Shown here: piece by piece, positions 14,692 to 23,529 of the stretch | Layout of the letters: every line of letters begins with the position of its first letter | Position numbering within the stretch: the first letter of the stretch is position 1 | NCBI RefSeq assembly: GCF_029961765.1 | Contig: NZ_CP124682.1 | Location: 1-64,000 of the forward strand | DNA from: Nocardioides sp. QY071 | GTDB lineage: Bacteria; Actinomycetota; Actinomycetes; Propionibacteriales; Nocardioidaceae | DNA: 64,000 nucleotides | Reading direction: 5' to 3' | The notes under the pieces: model-generated | Database searches by the model: none | The model's input: only the letters and a program-made list of their open reading frames with translations | Told to the model about the DNA's origin: nothing | Program-made: the position numbers and the translations under genes

Positions 14692-15629
14692 GCCCAATGT
14701 CATCGGGGTTCCTGCCCGCCGTGTTCGGCGCCCTCATCGTCATCGGCCTGATCGGCATGGTCTACGCGATGATCCCGGCGCCGCCCAAGCCGCCGAAGCC
14801 GGCCCGGACCACCACCCCGTTCGGACGGCTCGGCAGCTGGTTCGTCCGGCTCGACCGTCGTACCCGGATGCTGATGATCGGCGGGGCCGTGGCCGGCCTC
14901 CTGGTCGCGCTGGTGACCGGCTGGGTGATCGCCATCGTCCTCGTCCCGGCCGCGATCGTCGGCATCCCGCTGCTGCTCACGCCCCCGCCGGCGGCCGCGA
15001 GCATCGAGAAGCTCGAGGCGCTCGAGGAGTGGACCCGGTCGCTGTCCGGCAAGCTGACCGCCGGGCAGTCGCTGCGCTCGGCGCTCATCAAGTCGCTGCA
15101 GTCGACACCGGAGCCGATCGAACGCGAGGTCGGGCTGATGGTCTCGCGGCTGTGGAACAACACCTCCTCCACCGAGGACGTCCTGCGCGCGTTCGCCGAG
15201 GACCTCAACGACTCCACCGGCGACGTTGTGGCCAGCCAGCTGATCCTGGCCGCCAGCGGCCGCGGACAGGCCGGACTGTCGAAAGCACTGGATGCCCTCG
15301 CCGAGACCGTCGCGGCCGACGTCCGCGCCCGCCGCCAGATCGCCGCCGACCAGGCCAAGCCCCGCACCACCGCCCGCACCGTCACCGTCATCACCCTCGG
15401 CGTGCTCGGCATCCTCGCCTTCACCGGCGACTACATCGAGCCCTACGGCACTCCGCTGGGTCAGGTGGTCCTCGCCGTTCTGCTCACCGCGTACGTGGCC
15501 ACCCTGCTCTGGATGCGACGGATGGCCGTTGCCAAGCCGCTCCCGCGGTTCCTCGACCTCCAGGCCCGCAACGCCCACCGCGCCGCCCAGCGCACAGCAC
15601 CGGGCGAGAAGGAAGGAGCACTGGCATGA
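14688..15629 (+). CDS. tadB: TadB-like pilus platform membrane protein
   Basis: 313 aa with two N-terminal transmembrane segments (AVFGALIVIGLIGMVYAMI and a second near residues 65-100), a cytosolic T2SSF domain (about residues 105-230, with WTRSLSGKLTAGQSL and ILAASGRGQAGLSKALDALAE) and two C-terminal segments. It fits TadB, one of two inner-membrane platform proteins of Flp pili. It lies between TadA and TadC with stop-start overlaps on both sides. Confidence 0.88.
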   Translation: MSPMSSGFLPAVFGALIVIGLIGMVYAMIPAPPKPPKPARTTTPFGRLGSWFVRLDRRTRMLMIGGAVAGLLVALVTGWVIAIVLVPAAIVGIPLLLTPPPAAASIEKLEALEEWTRSLSGKLTAGQSLRSALIKSLQSTPEPIEREVGLMVSRLWNNTSSTEDVLRAFAEDLNDSTGDVVASQLILAASGRGQAGLSKALDALAETVAADVRARRQIAADQAKPRTTARTVTVITLGVLGILAFTGDYIEPYGTPLGQVVLAVLLTAYVATLLWMRRMAVAKPLPRFLDLQARNAHRAAQRTAPGEKEGALA

Positions 15630-16540
15630 CCGGCCTGCAGCTCGCGCTCGCCAGCGGCACCCTCCTCGGCCTGGCTCTCGCCCTGCTCGTGTGGCGCCTC
15701 GCGCCCTCCGACCCCGACCTGGTCGACGCGCTGGACCGGCTCTCGCCCGACCGCGTCGTGCCCCGCCGCGGCACCCCAGGCGTCGACGAGGCCGGCACCG
15801 ACACCGGCTCGGCCGTCGATCGGATCGGCCTGTGGGCGATGAAGAACCTGCCCGGCGGCGCGTGGGCACACACGCCCCGCAAGGACCTGGCCATCCTGCA
15901 GATCAGTGAGACCCGGTTCTACGGCGAGAAGGTCGTCTGGGCCCTGCTCGGCCTCGTCATGCCGCCGCTGCTGGCCACCTTCTTCTCGCTGATCGGCCTG
16001 CCGCTGCCGTTCGCGATCCCCACGCTCGGGTCGCTGGCCCTGGCTGCCCTGTTCTGGTTCATGCCCAACTACAACGCCACCGACGACGCCAAGAAGGCCC
16101 GCATCGAGTTCAACAGGGCCCTCGGCGCCTACATCGACATGGTCGCCACCGGCGTCCGCGACGGATCCAGCGGTCAGCAGGCGTTGCGCGCGGCCGCCGA
16201 GGTCGGCGACAAGTGGGTGTTCAAGCGCATCGAGAGCGAGCTGCGCCGCGCCCGCTACATGACCCGCGCACCATGGGACTCCCTGCACAGCCTGGCCGAC
16301 GAGCTCGGCGTCCCCGAGCTCGACGACCTCGCCGACATCATGCAGCAGTCCGGCCAGGACGGAGCCCAGATCTACAACAACCTCCGGGCCCGCGCCGCGG
16401 CGCTTCGCTCGGCGATGCTCAGCGCCGAGCTCGGCAAGGCCAACGCCGCCTCCGAGCGCATGTACATCCCGGCCAGCCTGCTCGGCATCGTCTTCATGGC
16501 GATCCTCGTCACCCCCTCGATGCTCCGCTTCGCCACCTGA
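15626..16540 (+). CDS. tadC: TadC-like pilus platform membrane protein
   Basis: 304 aa from the ATG overlapping the tadB stop. Hydrophobic segments lie at the N-terminus, at about residues 108-150, and at the C-terminus (LLGIVFMAILVTPSMLRF), with a T2SSF domain between (YIDMVATGVRDGSSGQQALRAAAEVG, then a LADIMQQSGQDGAQIYNNL motif). This is the usual partner of TadB. About 75 bp then separate it from the pilin gene. Confidence 0.88.
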   Translation: MTGLQLALASGTLLGLALALLVWRLAPSDPDLVDALDRLSPDRVVPRRGTPGVDEAGTDTGSAVDRIGLWAMKNLPGGAWAHTPRKDLAILQISETRFYGEKVVWALLGLVMPPLLATFFSLIGLPLPFAIPTLGSLALAALFWFMPNYNATDDAKKARIEFNRALGAYIDMVATGVRDGSSGQQALRAAAEVGDKWVFKRIESELRRARYMTRAPWDSLHSLADELGVPELDDLADIMQQSGQDGAQIYNNLRARAAALRSAMLSAELGKANAASERMYIPASLLGIVFMAILVTPSMLRFAT

Positions 16541-16617
16541 CCGACCTAACACCGACCCCTCGCACCCCGGGTCACCCCAGACCGCAACCGAAACCAAACC
16601 AGGAAGGAAGAACCCCG

Positions 16618-16821
16618 ATGTTGAAGCTCTTCATCGCCCTCCAGATGGCGGCCATGACCGTGCTCGCATCCCTCGAGGACCGCGCGACCAGGCAGCGCGA
16701 CGAGCGCGGCTCGGTCACCATTCAGGAAGTGCTCTGGGCGGTGGCAGCCATCGCGATCGTGGCCATCGTCGTCGCAGCCATCAAGGCCTTCGTGACCAGC
16801 GAGTCCGGCAAGATCAAGTAG
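16618..16821 (+). CDS. Flp-type major pilin, 67 aa
   Basis: A short protein with a basic leader ending RDERG, then SVTIQEVLWAVAAIAIVAIV, a hydrophobic helix with a Gln/Glu near positions 5-6 of the predicted mature chain. This is the class IV prepilin pattern (cleavage after Gly). GGAAGGAAG lies upstream of its ATG. It is the likely structural pilin. No prepilin peptidase gene is visible in the window, so processing may rely on the host. Confidence 0.8.
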   Translation: MLKLFIALQMAAMTVLASLEDRATRQRDERGSVTIQEVLWAVAAIAIVAIVVAAIKAFVTSESGKIK

Positions 16822-16839
16822 GCAGGACCGAGTTCCGTC

Positions 16840-17235
16840 ATGTTCGCCAGCTCTCAGCGCCGCAGCCGGGACGAGCGCGGGTCAGTGACTATCCAGATGG
16901 TCTTCTTGATGCCCGCGCTGTTCCTGCTGATGTTCCTCGGCCTCCAGGGAGCCCTGTACTACCACGCGAAGCAGGTAGCGCTCGCGGCCGCGCAAGAGGG
17001 CGCCCGCGAGGCAGGCAGCGAGACCGGAACCCGCGAGTCCGGTGTCGCCACGGCGAACACCTTCCTCGACGACGCAGGCGGATCCGACGTGATGACCTCC
17101 ACCAGCGTCTCCGGATCACGGACCACGACAACGGCAACGATCATCGTCACCGGCAAGTCGCTGAGCGTGATCCCTGGCTGGCAGGTGACCGTCAGGCAGA
17201 GCGCCAGCGTCCCGGTCGAGAGGCTGACCGAATGA
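16840..17235 (+). CDS. TadE-like pseudopilin
   Basis: 131 aa. A DERGSVTIQ leader and a hydrophobic helix (MVFLMPALFLLMFLGLQGALYYH) are followed by an AKQVALAAAQEGAREAG stretch typical of TadE proteins. It is probably a minor pilin inserted by the same machinery. It overlaps the next gene by ATGA. Confidence 0.8.
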   Translation: MFASSQRRSRDERGSVTIQMVFLMPALFLLMFLGLQGALYYHAKQVALAAAQEGAREAGSETGTRESGVATANTFLDDAGGSDVMTSTSVSGSRTTTTATIIVTGKSLSVIPGWQVTVRQSASVPVERLTE

Positions 17236-17681
17236 CCTGGCGAGTTCATGATTCCCGACGGCGCCGGGACGAGCGCGGATCCGTGGCCATCGAGGCCGCG
17301 ATCGGCGTCCCGGCCTTCGGCCTGTTCATCGCGATGATCATCCTCGGCGGACGCGTCGAGATCGCCAAGCAGTCGGTGGAGGCCGCCGCCTACGAGGCAG
17401 CTCGAGCAGCGTCCATCGAGCGGACCCAGAGCGAGGCGATCAGCTCCGGCAAGTCCGCGGCCAACAGCAGCCTGAACGACCAGGGCCTGCAGTGCGCGAC
17501 CACCAACGTGACGGTCAACGCCGCGGCGTTCAACGCCCCGCTGGGCACCACCGCCCAGGTGACCGCCACGGTGACCTGCAAGGTCGACATCGCCGACCTT
17601 GCCATCCCCGGTCTGCCCGGCACCAGGACGATCACCGCGACCGCCAGCAGCCCCGTCGACGCCTACCGGGAGCGCCGATGA
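17232..17681 (+). CDS. TadE/TadF-like pseudopilin
   Basis: 149 aa with the same RDERGSVAIE leader, a hydrophobic segment (GVPAFGLFIAMIILGG) and VEAAAYEAARAASIERT, as in TadE/F family minor pilins. The C-terminal part is Thr/Ala-rich and probably periplasmic or external. It overlaps both neighbours by ATGA. Confidence 0.78.
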   Translation: MTWRVHDSRRRRDERGSVAIEAAIGVPAFGLFIAMIILGGRVEIAKQSVEAAAYEAARAASIERTQSEAISSGKSAANSSLNDQGLQCATTNVTVNAAAFNAPLGTTAQVTATVTCKVDIADLAIPGLPGTRTITATASSPVDAYRERR

Positions 17682-18127
17682 TCAGCCACCTGCGCCGCCT
17701 CGGAACGCGACGTGCGCGCGATGAGCGCGGCTCCATCAGCGTCTGGTTCGCCACCGCGTCCTTCGCGATGATCATCCTCGTCGGGATGGCCGTCGACCTC
17801 GGCGGCAAGGTCCACACCCAGCAGCAGGCCCGCAGCGCCGCAGCCCAGGCCGCCCGCACCGGCGCCCAGGAGGTCCAGGGCTCCACGGCAGTGCGCGGCG
17901 AGGACCTCCGGGTCGACATCAACGCCGCCAAGGCCGCCGCCCAGGACTACCTCCACGCCGCCGGCGTGGAAGGGACCGCGCGCGTCGTCAACGGCGACAC
18001 CCTGATCGTCACCACCACCGACACCTACACCAGCAAGTTCCTCGGGATCATCGGCCTGGACTCCATGCAGGTCACCGGGGAGGCGTCCGCGCGGCTCATC
18101 CGCGCCGAAGGAGGCATCGAACGATGA
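17678..18127 (+). CDS. TadG-like/pilus-associated protein, 149 aa
   Basis: A leader RARDERGSISVWF precedes a single membrane helix (FAMIILVGMAVDLGG) and the KVHTQQQARSAAAQAARTGA motif seen in Tad pilus-associated proteins. Three or four consecutive genes share the RDERGS leader, suggesting common processing and a duplication series. It overlaps the next gene by ATGA. Confidence 0.75.
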   Translation: MISHLRRLGTRRARDERGSISVWFATASFAMIILVGMAVDLGGKVHTQQQARSAAAQAARTGAQEVQGSTAVRGEDLRVDINAAKAAAQDYLHAAGVEGTARVVNGDTLIVTTTDTYTSKFLGIIGLDSMQVTGEASARLIRAEGGIER

Positions 18128-21100
18128 CCACGCCCCACCCCACCATCGGCCAGCGACTCACCGGCCTCGCCGCCTCGCTCGCCGTGCTGGGCATCGTCCT
18201 CGGCCTGCCCGCCCTCTTCCTCGCGATCGGCGCCAGCCCGATCCCCGAGCAGATGCCCACCCTGGACAGCGTCAAGAACGCGCTCCTGGCGCCCGACGAC
18301 GGCACACTCGTCCTCGGCCTGTTCAAGGTGATCGGCTGGGTCGCGTGGGCCTTCATGGCTCTCAGCCTCGTCGTGGAGGCCATCGCAGCGCTCCGCAAGG
18401 TCCAGGCACCCCAGCTGCCGGGCCTCCGTCTCCCACAGGCCGGCGCCCGCAACCTGATCGGGCCTGGCCGCCCTGCTGTTCATCGCCGCCCCCATCGCCG
18501 CGCAGGCAACCACGATCAGCTCGGCGGCCGCGGCCCCGGCGACGGTGGGGCACGTCACCGCCGACGCCGACCACGCTGGTGCGCAGCAGGCACCCGCCCG
18601 CCAGGACGTCAAGGCCGAGACGACGCAAGAGCGCCAGGGCCCCAAGACCGTCGACCACGCCGTGAAGCCGGGGGAGAGCCTCTGGTCGATCGCCGAGGAC
18701 CACTTCGGCGACGGAGCCCGCTACAAGGAGATCGCCGAGCTCAACCGCGACCTGCTCGGCAACCAGCCCAGCTTCCTCGAGCCCGGATGGGTGCTCAAGC
18801 TGCCGGCGCCCGCCGACGCAGCACCGGCTCACGGCTACACCGTGCAGCCAAACGACACCCTCAGCGACATCGCGCACGACAAGCTCGGAGACGCCGACCG
18901 GTGGCCGGAGATCTACAAGGCCTCCACGTCCATCACCCAGCCCGGCGGAGTCCACCTGACCGACCCCGACGTGATCGACGTGGGCTGGAAGCTCAACATC
19001 CCCGGCGCCGAGACGCCGGCCGACGACCGACAGCACCCGCCGCAGCCGCGCGAGGACAAGCCGCAGACCCCCGCGGAGCCCAAGGACGAGCAGCCGCCGG
19101 TCGACCCGCCGGCCGAGGAAACCCCGCCGGCCGCCGAACAGACCCCGGCGCCGGAGACCGCCGCACCCGAGGTCCCGCAGGCCGAGGAGCCGGCGGCGCC
19201 GGCCGCCGACGTCGACCAGGTCGACGACACCGACGACTCGATCCTCGAGGCACCCTGGGTCCTCGCCGGTCTCACCGGCGGGGGCGTCCTGCTCTCCGGA
19301 GCCCTCCTCATGGCCCTGCGGTCGCGCCGGCGCTCCGCCTTCCGGAACCGGCCGCCCGGACGCGCTATCGCCGCCCCGCCGCCCGAGCTCGCGCCGGTGG
19401 AGATGACCCTGAACGCGACCGGCACAGCCGCGGCCGCCACCGTGGAGTTCGCCGACGAGGCCCTGCGCCGTCTCGCGGCCGCGGTCGGAGCCCAGGGCAC
19501 CACGATGCCGCCGCTCGCCGCGGTGGAGCTCGCGCACGGCAAGCTGACGCTGCACCTCAGCGCTCCGGCCGCCGTACCCGCTCCCTGGGTGGGCAGCCCC
19601 GACCAGACCCACTGGCACGTCACCACCGACACCGCGTTCGAGGACATCGGCCCCGACACCGGCAACGTCGAACCGCCCTACCCGCTGCTGGCCACCATCG
19701 GCATGAGCGACACCGGCGAGACCTGGCTGCTGAACTGCGAGGAGCTCTCCACGCTGACCATCAGCGGCGACCCCACCTACGGCCGCGACTTCGCCCGCCA
19801 CCTCGCCGCCCAGCTGGCCGTCAACCCGTGGTCGCGTCGCGTCCAGGTCGACTGCATCGGCGTGGCCGAAGAGACCGTCGTCATGGACGAGCGGATCACC
19901 TACTACCCGACCGGCGCGGCCGGGACGCCCGCAACCGCGGAGATCCTCGCCGCGGCGGTGACCACAGTCGACCGTGCGAAGCGACACGACACCGACGTGT
20001 CCACGGCCCGCACCGGCAGCGTCGACGACGACACCTGGCCCGCACGGATGCTGCTGCTGGACGCCGCGGCCGGGGACCCCGCCGACCTCGAGCAGCTGCT
20101 CCAACTGGTCAACGACCACGTCGGTCAGTCCGCGACCTCCATCGTGGTCGCCGGCGAGCGGCCCAACACTCCCGGTGCAGTGCTGCACATGACCAACACC
20201 GGCCGCGTCGTCCTCGAGCACGCCGGCCTCAACCTGATCGCGGTCGGGCTCACCAGCGACGAGGCCCGCGGCTGCGCCCTGGTCTATGCCCAGAGCGAGA
20301 CCCCGGAGTACGTCGACACCCCGGTGGACGAGACCGCCACCGACGGCTGGGAGGCCTACACCGACTCCTCCGGAGCCCTGCGCCGCGAGTACACCCTGCC
20401 GCGCAACACCCCCGAGGACGCCGTCGACGAGCCGATGTCCTCCCTGCTCGAGGGGGAGGACGAGGAGTACATCCGCGAGAGCGCCATCGTGCAGGAGGAC
20501 CTCGAGGCCCTGGCCCCCAAGGTCCCCGCCCACGTCCGCGCCGAGGTCGAGGAGAAGGACCCCACCCTCGACCAGGACATTGCGGACTGGTTCTCTACCG
20601 ACTGCGACCGTCCGCGGCTCACCCTGCTCGGCCCGGTCACCGCGCGCACCCACGGCAAGGCGCTGGCCAAGCGCAAGCCGTACTTCACCGAGCTGCTGGC
20701 CTTCCTCGCCCTGCACCGCAAGCACGGCGCCACCCGCGAGCAGATCCGCGAGGCGTTCTCGATCTCCGACGGCAAGGTGCGCGACTACACCAACATCGTG
20801 CGCGACTGGCTCGGCACCAACCCCCGCACCGGCGAGGACCACCTGCCCTACGCGGACAAGGCACCGGCGGCCAAGGTCACCGGGGTCAACGTCTACCAGG
20901 TCGACGACGGCCTGCTCGTCGACCTCGACCTGTTCCTCCGGCTCCGCAAGCGCGGCCAGGCCCGCGGCGGCGCCGAAGGTGTCGCGGACCTGTGCACCGC
21001 GCTCGAGCTGGTCGGCGAGGCTCAGCCGTTCAGCCAGCTGCGCGAGGAAGGGTGGGCCTGGCTGGCCAACGAACCCGACCGCGTCGACCTCATGGCGGGC

Positions 21101-21385
21101 GGCTGGATCGCCGACGTCGCCCTCATCGTCGTCACCGAGGCCCTCGCCGCCGGCGACCTGGTCAAGGCCCGCTCCGCGGCGTACGTCGCCAACCGGGCCG
21201 ACCCCGACGGTGAGAGCACCCGCCTGTGCCTGGCCCACGTCATGAAGGCCGAGGGCGACCAGCTCGAGGCCGACCGGATCCTGCGCGAGGAGATCTGCAA
21301 CCGGTCCGACGACGGCGACGCGCCCATGGAGCTGTCGGAGCGCACGAAGACAATCATCCGTACGCACGGCTGGCTCGCGAGCTGA
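18124..21385 (+). CDS. Membrane protein with LysM repeats and BTAD domain, reading frame broken near 18460
   Basis: The start at 18124 gives membrane segments (SLAVLGIVLGLPALFLAIG and GLFKVIGWVAWAFMALSLVV) up to about 18460. The protein then continues one base further on: LAALLFIAAPIAAQATT, two LysM domains (VKPGESLWSIAEDHFGDG; VQPNDTLSDIAHDKLGD), a Pro-rich linker, a membrane helix (VLAGLTGGGVLLSGALLMAL), and a C-terminal winged-helix plus BTAD-like region (HGATREQIREAFSISDGKVRDYTNIVRDW). Resolving one extra base in ATCGGGCC gives a continuous ~1,087-aa protein. The frame-2 part alone could start at GTG 18545. Related LysM-BTAD proteins occur in actinobacterial pilus loci. Cause (mutation, sequencing error or programmed shift) is open. 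Confidence 0.7.
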
Positions 21386-21408
21386 CTCGGGGAAGGGAGC
21401 ACCAGCAC

Positions 21409-21684
21409 ATGGCAACGTTCGACCAAGAGCTCACCGGCCGCTACGCCGCGGCCGGCGCCGACCACGCTGACCTCGACGCCCGCCGTATTGCCCGGGCCGT
21501 GTTCGTGCGCGACACCATCCGAACCCTCTACAACGCCGACAAGAAGTTCGGGTTCGACCCGGCCGACAACGGCTCGCTCGCCGAGCTCGTCGACGCCGCC
21601 GAAGAACACCTCGAGCACATCGCCAACGACGTCAACCAGCGATCCGTCATGGCCCCGCCCACCACAGGAGGAGACACCGCATGA
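21409..21684 (+). CDS. Small helical protein, 91 aa
   Basis: ATG at 21409 with a GGGAAGGGAG ribosome site. A soluble, acidic, helical protein without recognised domains (RRIARAVFVRDTIRTLYNADKK). It follows the pilus operon by 23 bp and overlaps the lipoprotein gene by ATGA, so it belongs to the same transcript. Confidence 0.65.
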   Translation: MATFDQELTGRYAAAGADHADLDARRIARAVFVRDTIRTLYNADKKFGFDPADNGSLAELVDAAEEHLEHIANDVNQRSVMAPPTTGGDTA

Positions 21685-22247
21685 GGAAGCACCACTCCGC
21701 ACTCGGGGGAGTGGCCCTCGCCCTCGCCCTGGCTCTCACCGGCTGCGGCGGCGACGACACTGACCCTGAGGGCCAGGAGACCCCGAGCCAGTCCCCATCA
21801 CCGACGACGCCCACCAGCTCGCCGACTCCGAAGACAGATGAGGAGAAGGCGGCCGCGCAGCTGACGCGATACCTGGAGGTGAGGGACCTGGCGCACCGTA
21901 AGCGGACGATCGACTTCAAGACCCTCAACCCGGTCGCGACGGGCGACGAGTTCCTCGAACTGCAGGAAACCGTGGTCGGCATGAAGAAGGCAGATGTCAC
22001 CAAGACCGGCAGCTTCGTCCACACGCTCGGTGAGCCCCGAAACCGGGGCAACTCGATCGAGATCACCGACTGCGAGGACCGCTCTGGCGTGACGGTGAAG
22101 GTGAAGGGCAACGTGCGGAAGCCTGACTACACCGCTCCGGACGGCAACCCTCTTCGCAACCCTGTGCCGGTCAAGTACACCCTCATCAAGGACAAGGGCA
22201 CGTGGAAGGTGTCCGAGTCAGATCTCCTGTGGGACGAGTCATGCTGA
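21681..22247 (+). CDS. Lipoprotein, 188 aa
   Basis: Signal peptide with lipobox LTGC (Cys near residue 22), a Ser/Pro/Thr-rich linker, then a soluble domain with RYLEVRDLAHRKRTIDFKTLNPVAT and a strand-rich end ending WDESC. The overall look resembles lipid-anchored NTF2-like proteins, but this is uncertain. Coupled to the genes on both sides. Confidence 0.72.
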   Translation: MRKHHSALGGVALALALALTGCGGDDTDPEGQETPSQSPSPTTPTSSPTPKTDEEKAAAQLTRYLEVRDLAHRKRTIDFKTLNPVATGDEFLELQETVVGMKKADVTKTGSFVHTLGEPRNRGNSIEITDCEDRSGVTVKVKGNVRKPDYTAPDGNPLRNPVPVKYTLIKDKGTWKVSESDLLWDESC

Positions 22248-23143
22248 GACGATTTCTCGCTCTTCTGGCAATGCTTGGGGCGTCGCTCGTAGTCGCAGTT
22301 GCCGTGGCGCCCGCAGCAAACGCTGATGGTTGCGACGTCGACGAGGAGACCGGTGAGGTCGTCTGTGAAGACGAGGACGGCGGCGGCAATGGCGGTGACA
22401 ACGGCAGTGGCAACATGGGTGGCTCGTCGACTTGCAATTACAACGGCCGCGAGATTCCGTGCACCGGCCCCGGAGGGTCGGTGTGGAGTAGCCTGCACGA
22501 GTGCTGGATCGGACCGTCTGCTGAGGAGCTGGGCGAGGATCTTGTTCCGCCGGATGGCCAGACGAAGGAAGACGGCGCCTGGCACGTCTGCTACTTCCCA
22601 CCGCCCGGGTCGTCCTGGGAGTACACCTGGGTGCAGACCGGTGAAGTCGGCATCGACCCGGTAGTGCTCGCCCAGCGAGCGATTGCCTCGATGGACCTGG
22701 ACCCCATCAAGATCGGTATTGTCCCCGAGTCTGGCCCAAACCGGGTCGGCCTCGTGGGGCTGCCGGTGTGGATGTGGGTCGACAGCCCCACCGACGACAC
22801 GTTCGGCCCGATCACTGCATCGGCCAGCGAGGGGTCGGTGTCGGTCAGTGCCACCGCCAGCGTCTCCAGCATCGTGTGGGACATGGGGGACGGGACGAAG
22901 GTGAACTGCACCGGAAAGGGCACCCCGTACGCCGATCACTACGGCAAGCAGGACTCGCCGACCTGCGGGCACCGCTACGCGAAGATGTCGACGGGCCAGC
23001 CCGACGGCGCCTACCAGGTCACTGCCACGAGCCACTGGGTTGTCGAGTGGACCGGTGGCGGCCAGTCCGGAACCATCGAGTTCGACCTGACCACCGACCC
23101 GCTGCCGATCCGCATCGGCGAGGCACAGGTGCTGACCCAGTGA
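22241..23143 (+). CDS. Secreted Cys-containing protein, 300 aa
   Basis: ATG at 22241 gives a clear signal peptide (FLALLAMLGASLVVAVAVAPAANA). The mature part begins with an acidic Cys-bearing segment and a Gly/Asn-rich linker, then a domain with Trp and Cys residues. Near the end, SVSVSATASVSSIVWDMGDG and CGHRYA resemble a PKD-like fold. Proteins of this form are found beside Tad and transfer loci in actinobacteria. The function is unknown; it is probably cell-surface. Confidence 0.7.
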   Translation: MLRRFLALLAMLGASLVVAVAVAPAANADGCDVDEETGEVVCEDEDGGGNGGDNGSGNMGGSSTCNYNGREIPCTGPGGSVWSSLHECWIGPSAEELGEDLVPPDGQTKEDGAWHVCYFPPPGSSWEYTWVQTGEVGIDPVVLAQRAIASMDLDPIKIGIVPESGPNRVGLVGLPVWMWVDSPTDDTFGPITASASEGSVSVSATASVSSIVWDMGDGTKVNCTGKGTPYADHYGKQDSPTCGHRYAKMSTGQPDGAYQVTATSHWVVEWTGGGQSGTIEFDLTTDPLPIRIGEAQVLTQ

Positions 23144-23154
23144 CGGGCAAGGGC

Positions 23155-23422
23155 ATGGAGAACGTCTGGGGTCGCCTCACCGAGGCTCCCGAGGGTGTGA
23201 GTTCGTCGCCGAGCCGCCGGTGGTCGTGATGGCGAGCTCGGCGACGACCACCCGGCCGAGTGGATCGCACGTATGGCCCGCGACGGGGAGGCGATCGTGG
23301 CCGCGGAGAAGCAGGGGCCGGGCGGCTTCTCGACCTTCGCTGAGTGGGGCACCACCTGGCACCTGAGCATCGTTCCGGTCGCGACCTACATGAGCCCACG
23401 CGGCGTCGGCGTCACCCCCTAG
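23155..23422 (+). pseudogene. Decayed small gene
   Basis: Continuous protein-like sequence can be read only by changing frame: MENVWGRLTEAPEG, then EFVAEPPVVV, then GELGDDHPAEWIARMARDGEAI and WGTTWHLSIVPVATYMS, ending at TAG 23420-23422. The last part is open from about 23201. Two frame breaks suggest a decayed or wrongly read gene at the end of the pilus operon. Confidence 0.4.
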
Positions 23423-23438
23423 CTCCGCGTCAGAAACA

Positions 23439-23475
23439 GGTCCCCGTCCTCGAGTAAGGACGGGGACCGCTTTCT
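23439..23475 (+). terminator. Strong rho-independent terminator
   Basis: GGTCCCCGTCCT and AGGACGGGGACC form a perfect 12-bp stem with a 6-base loop, followed by GCTTTCTCGTTTC. It ends the left backbone transcript just before the first insertion sequence. Confidence 0.85.
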
Positions 23476-23529
23476 CGTTTCTCCGGCGGGATCGCGGCCG
23501 GACGGCTCGGGCGATAGCCGGCCCGATGG

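Noticed and set aside
18465..21213. Continuation of the 18124 frame past the break
   Set aside because: The product becomes an Arg/Pro-rich run without domains, while the other frame carries the LysM repeats.
18362..21415. Long - strand open frame opposite the LysM-BTAD gene
   Set aside because: The opposite strand has clear LysM and BTAD domains; the antisense product has only GC-driven composition.
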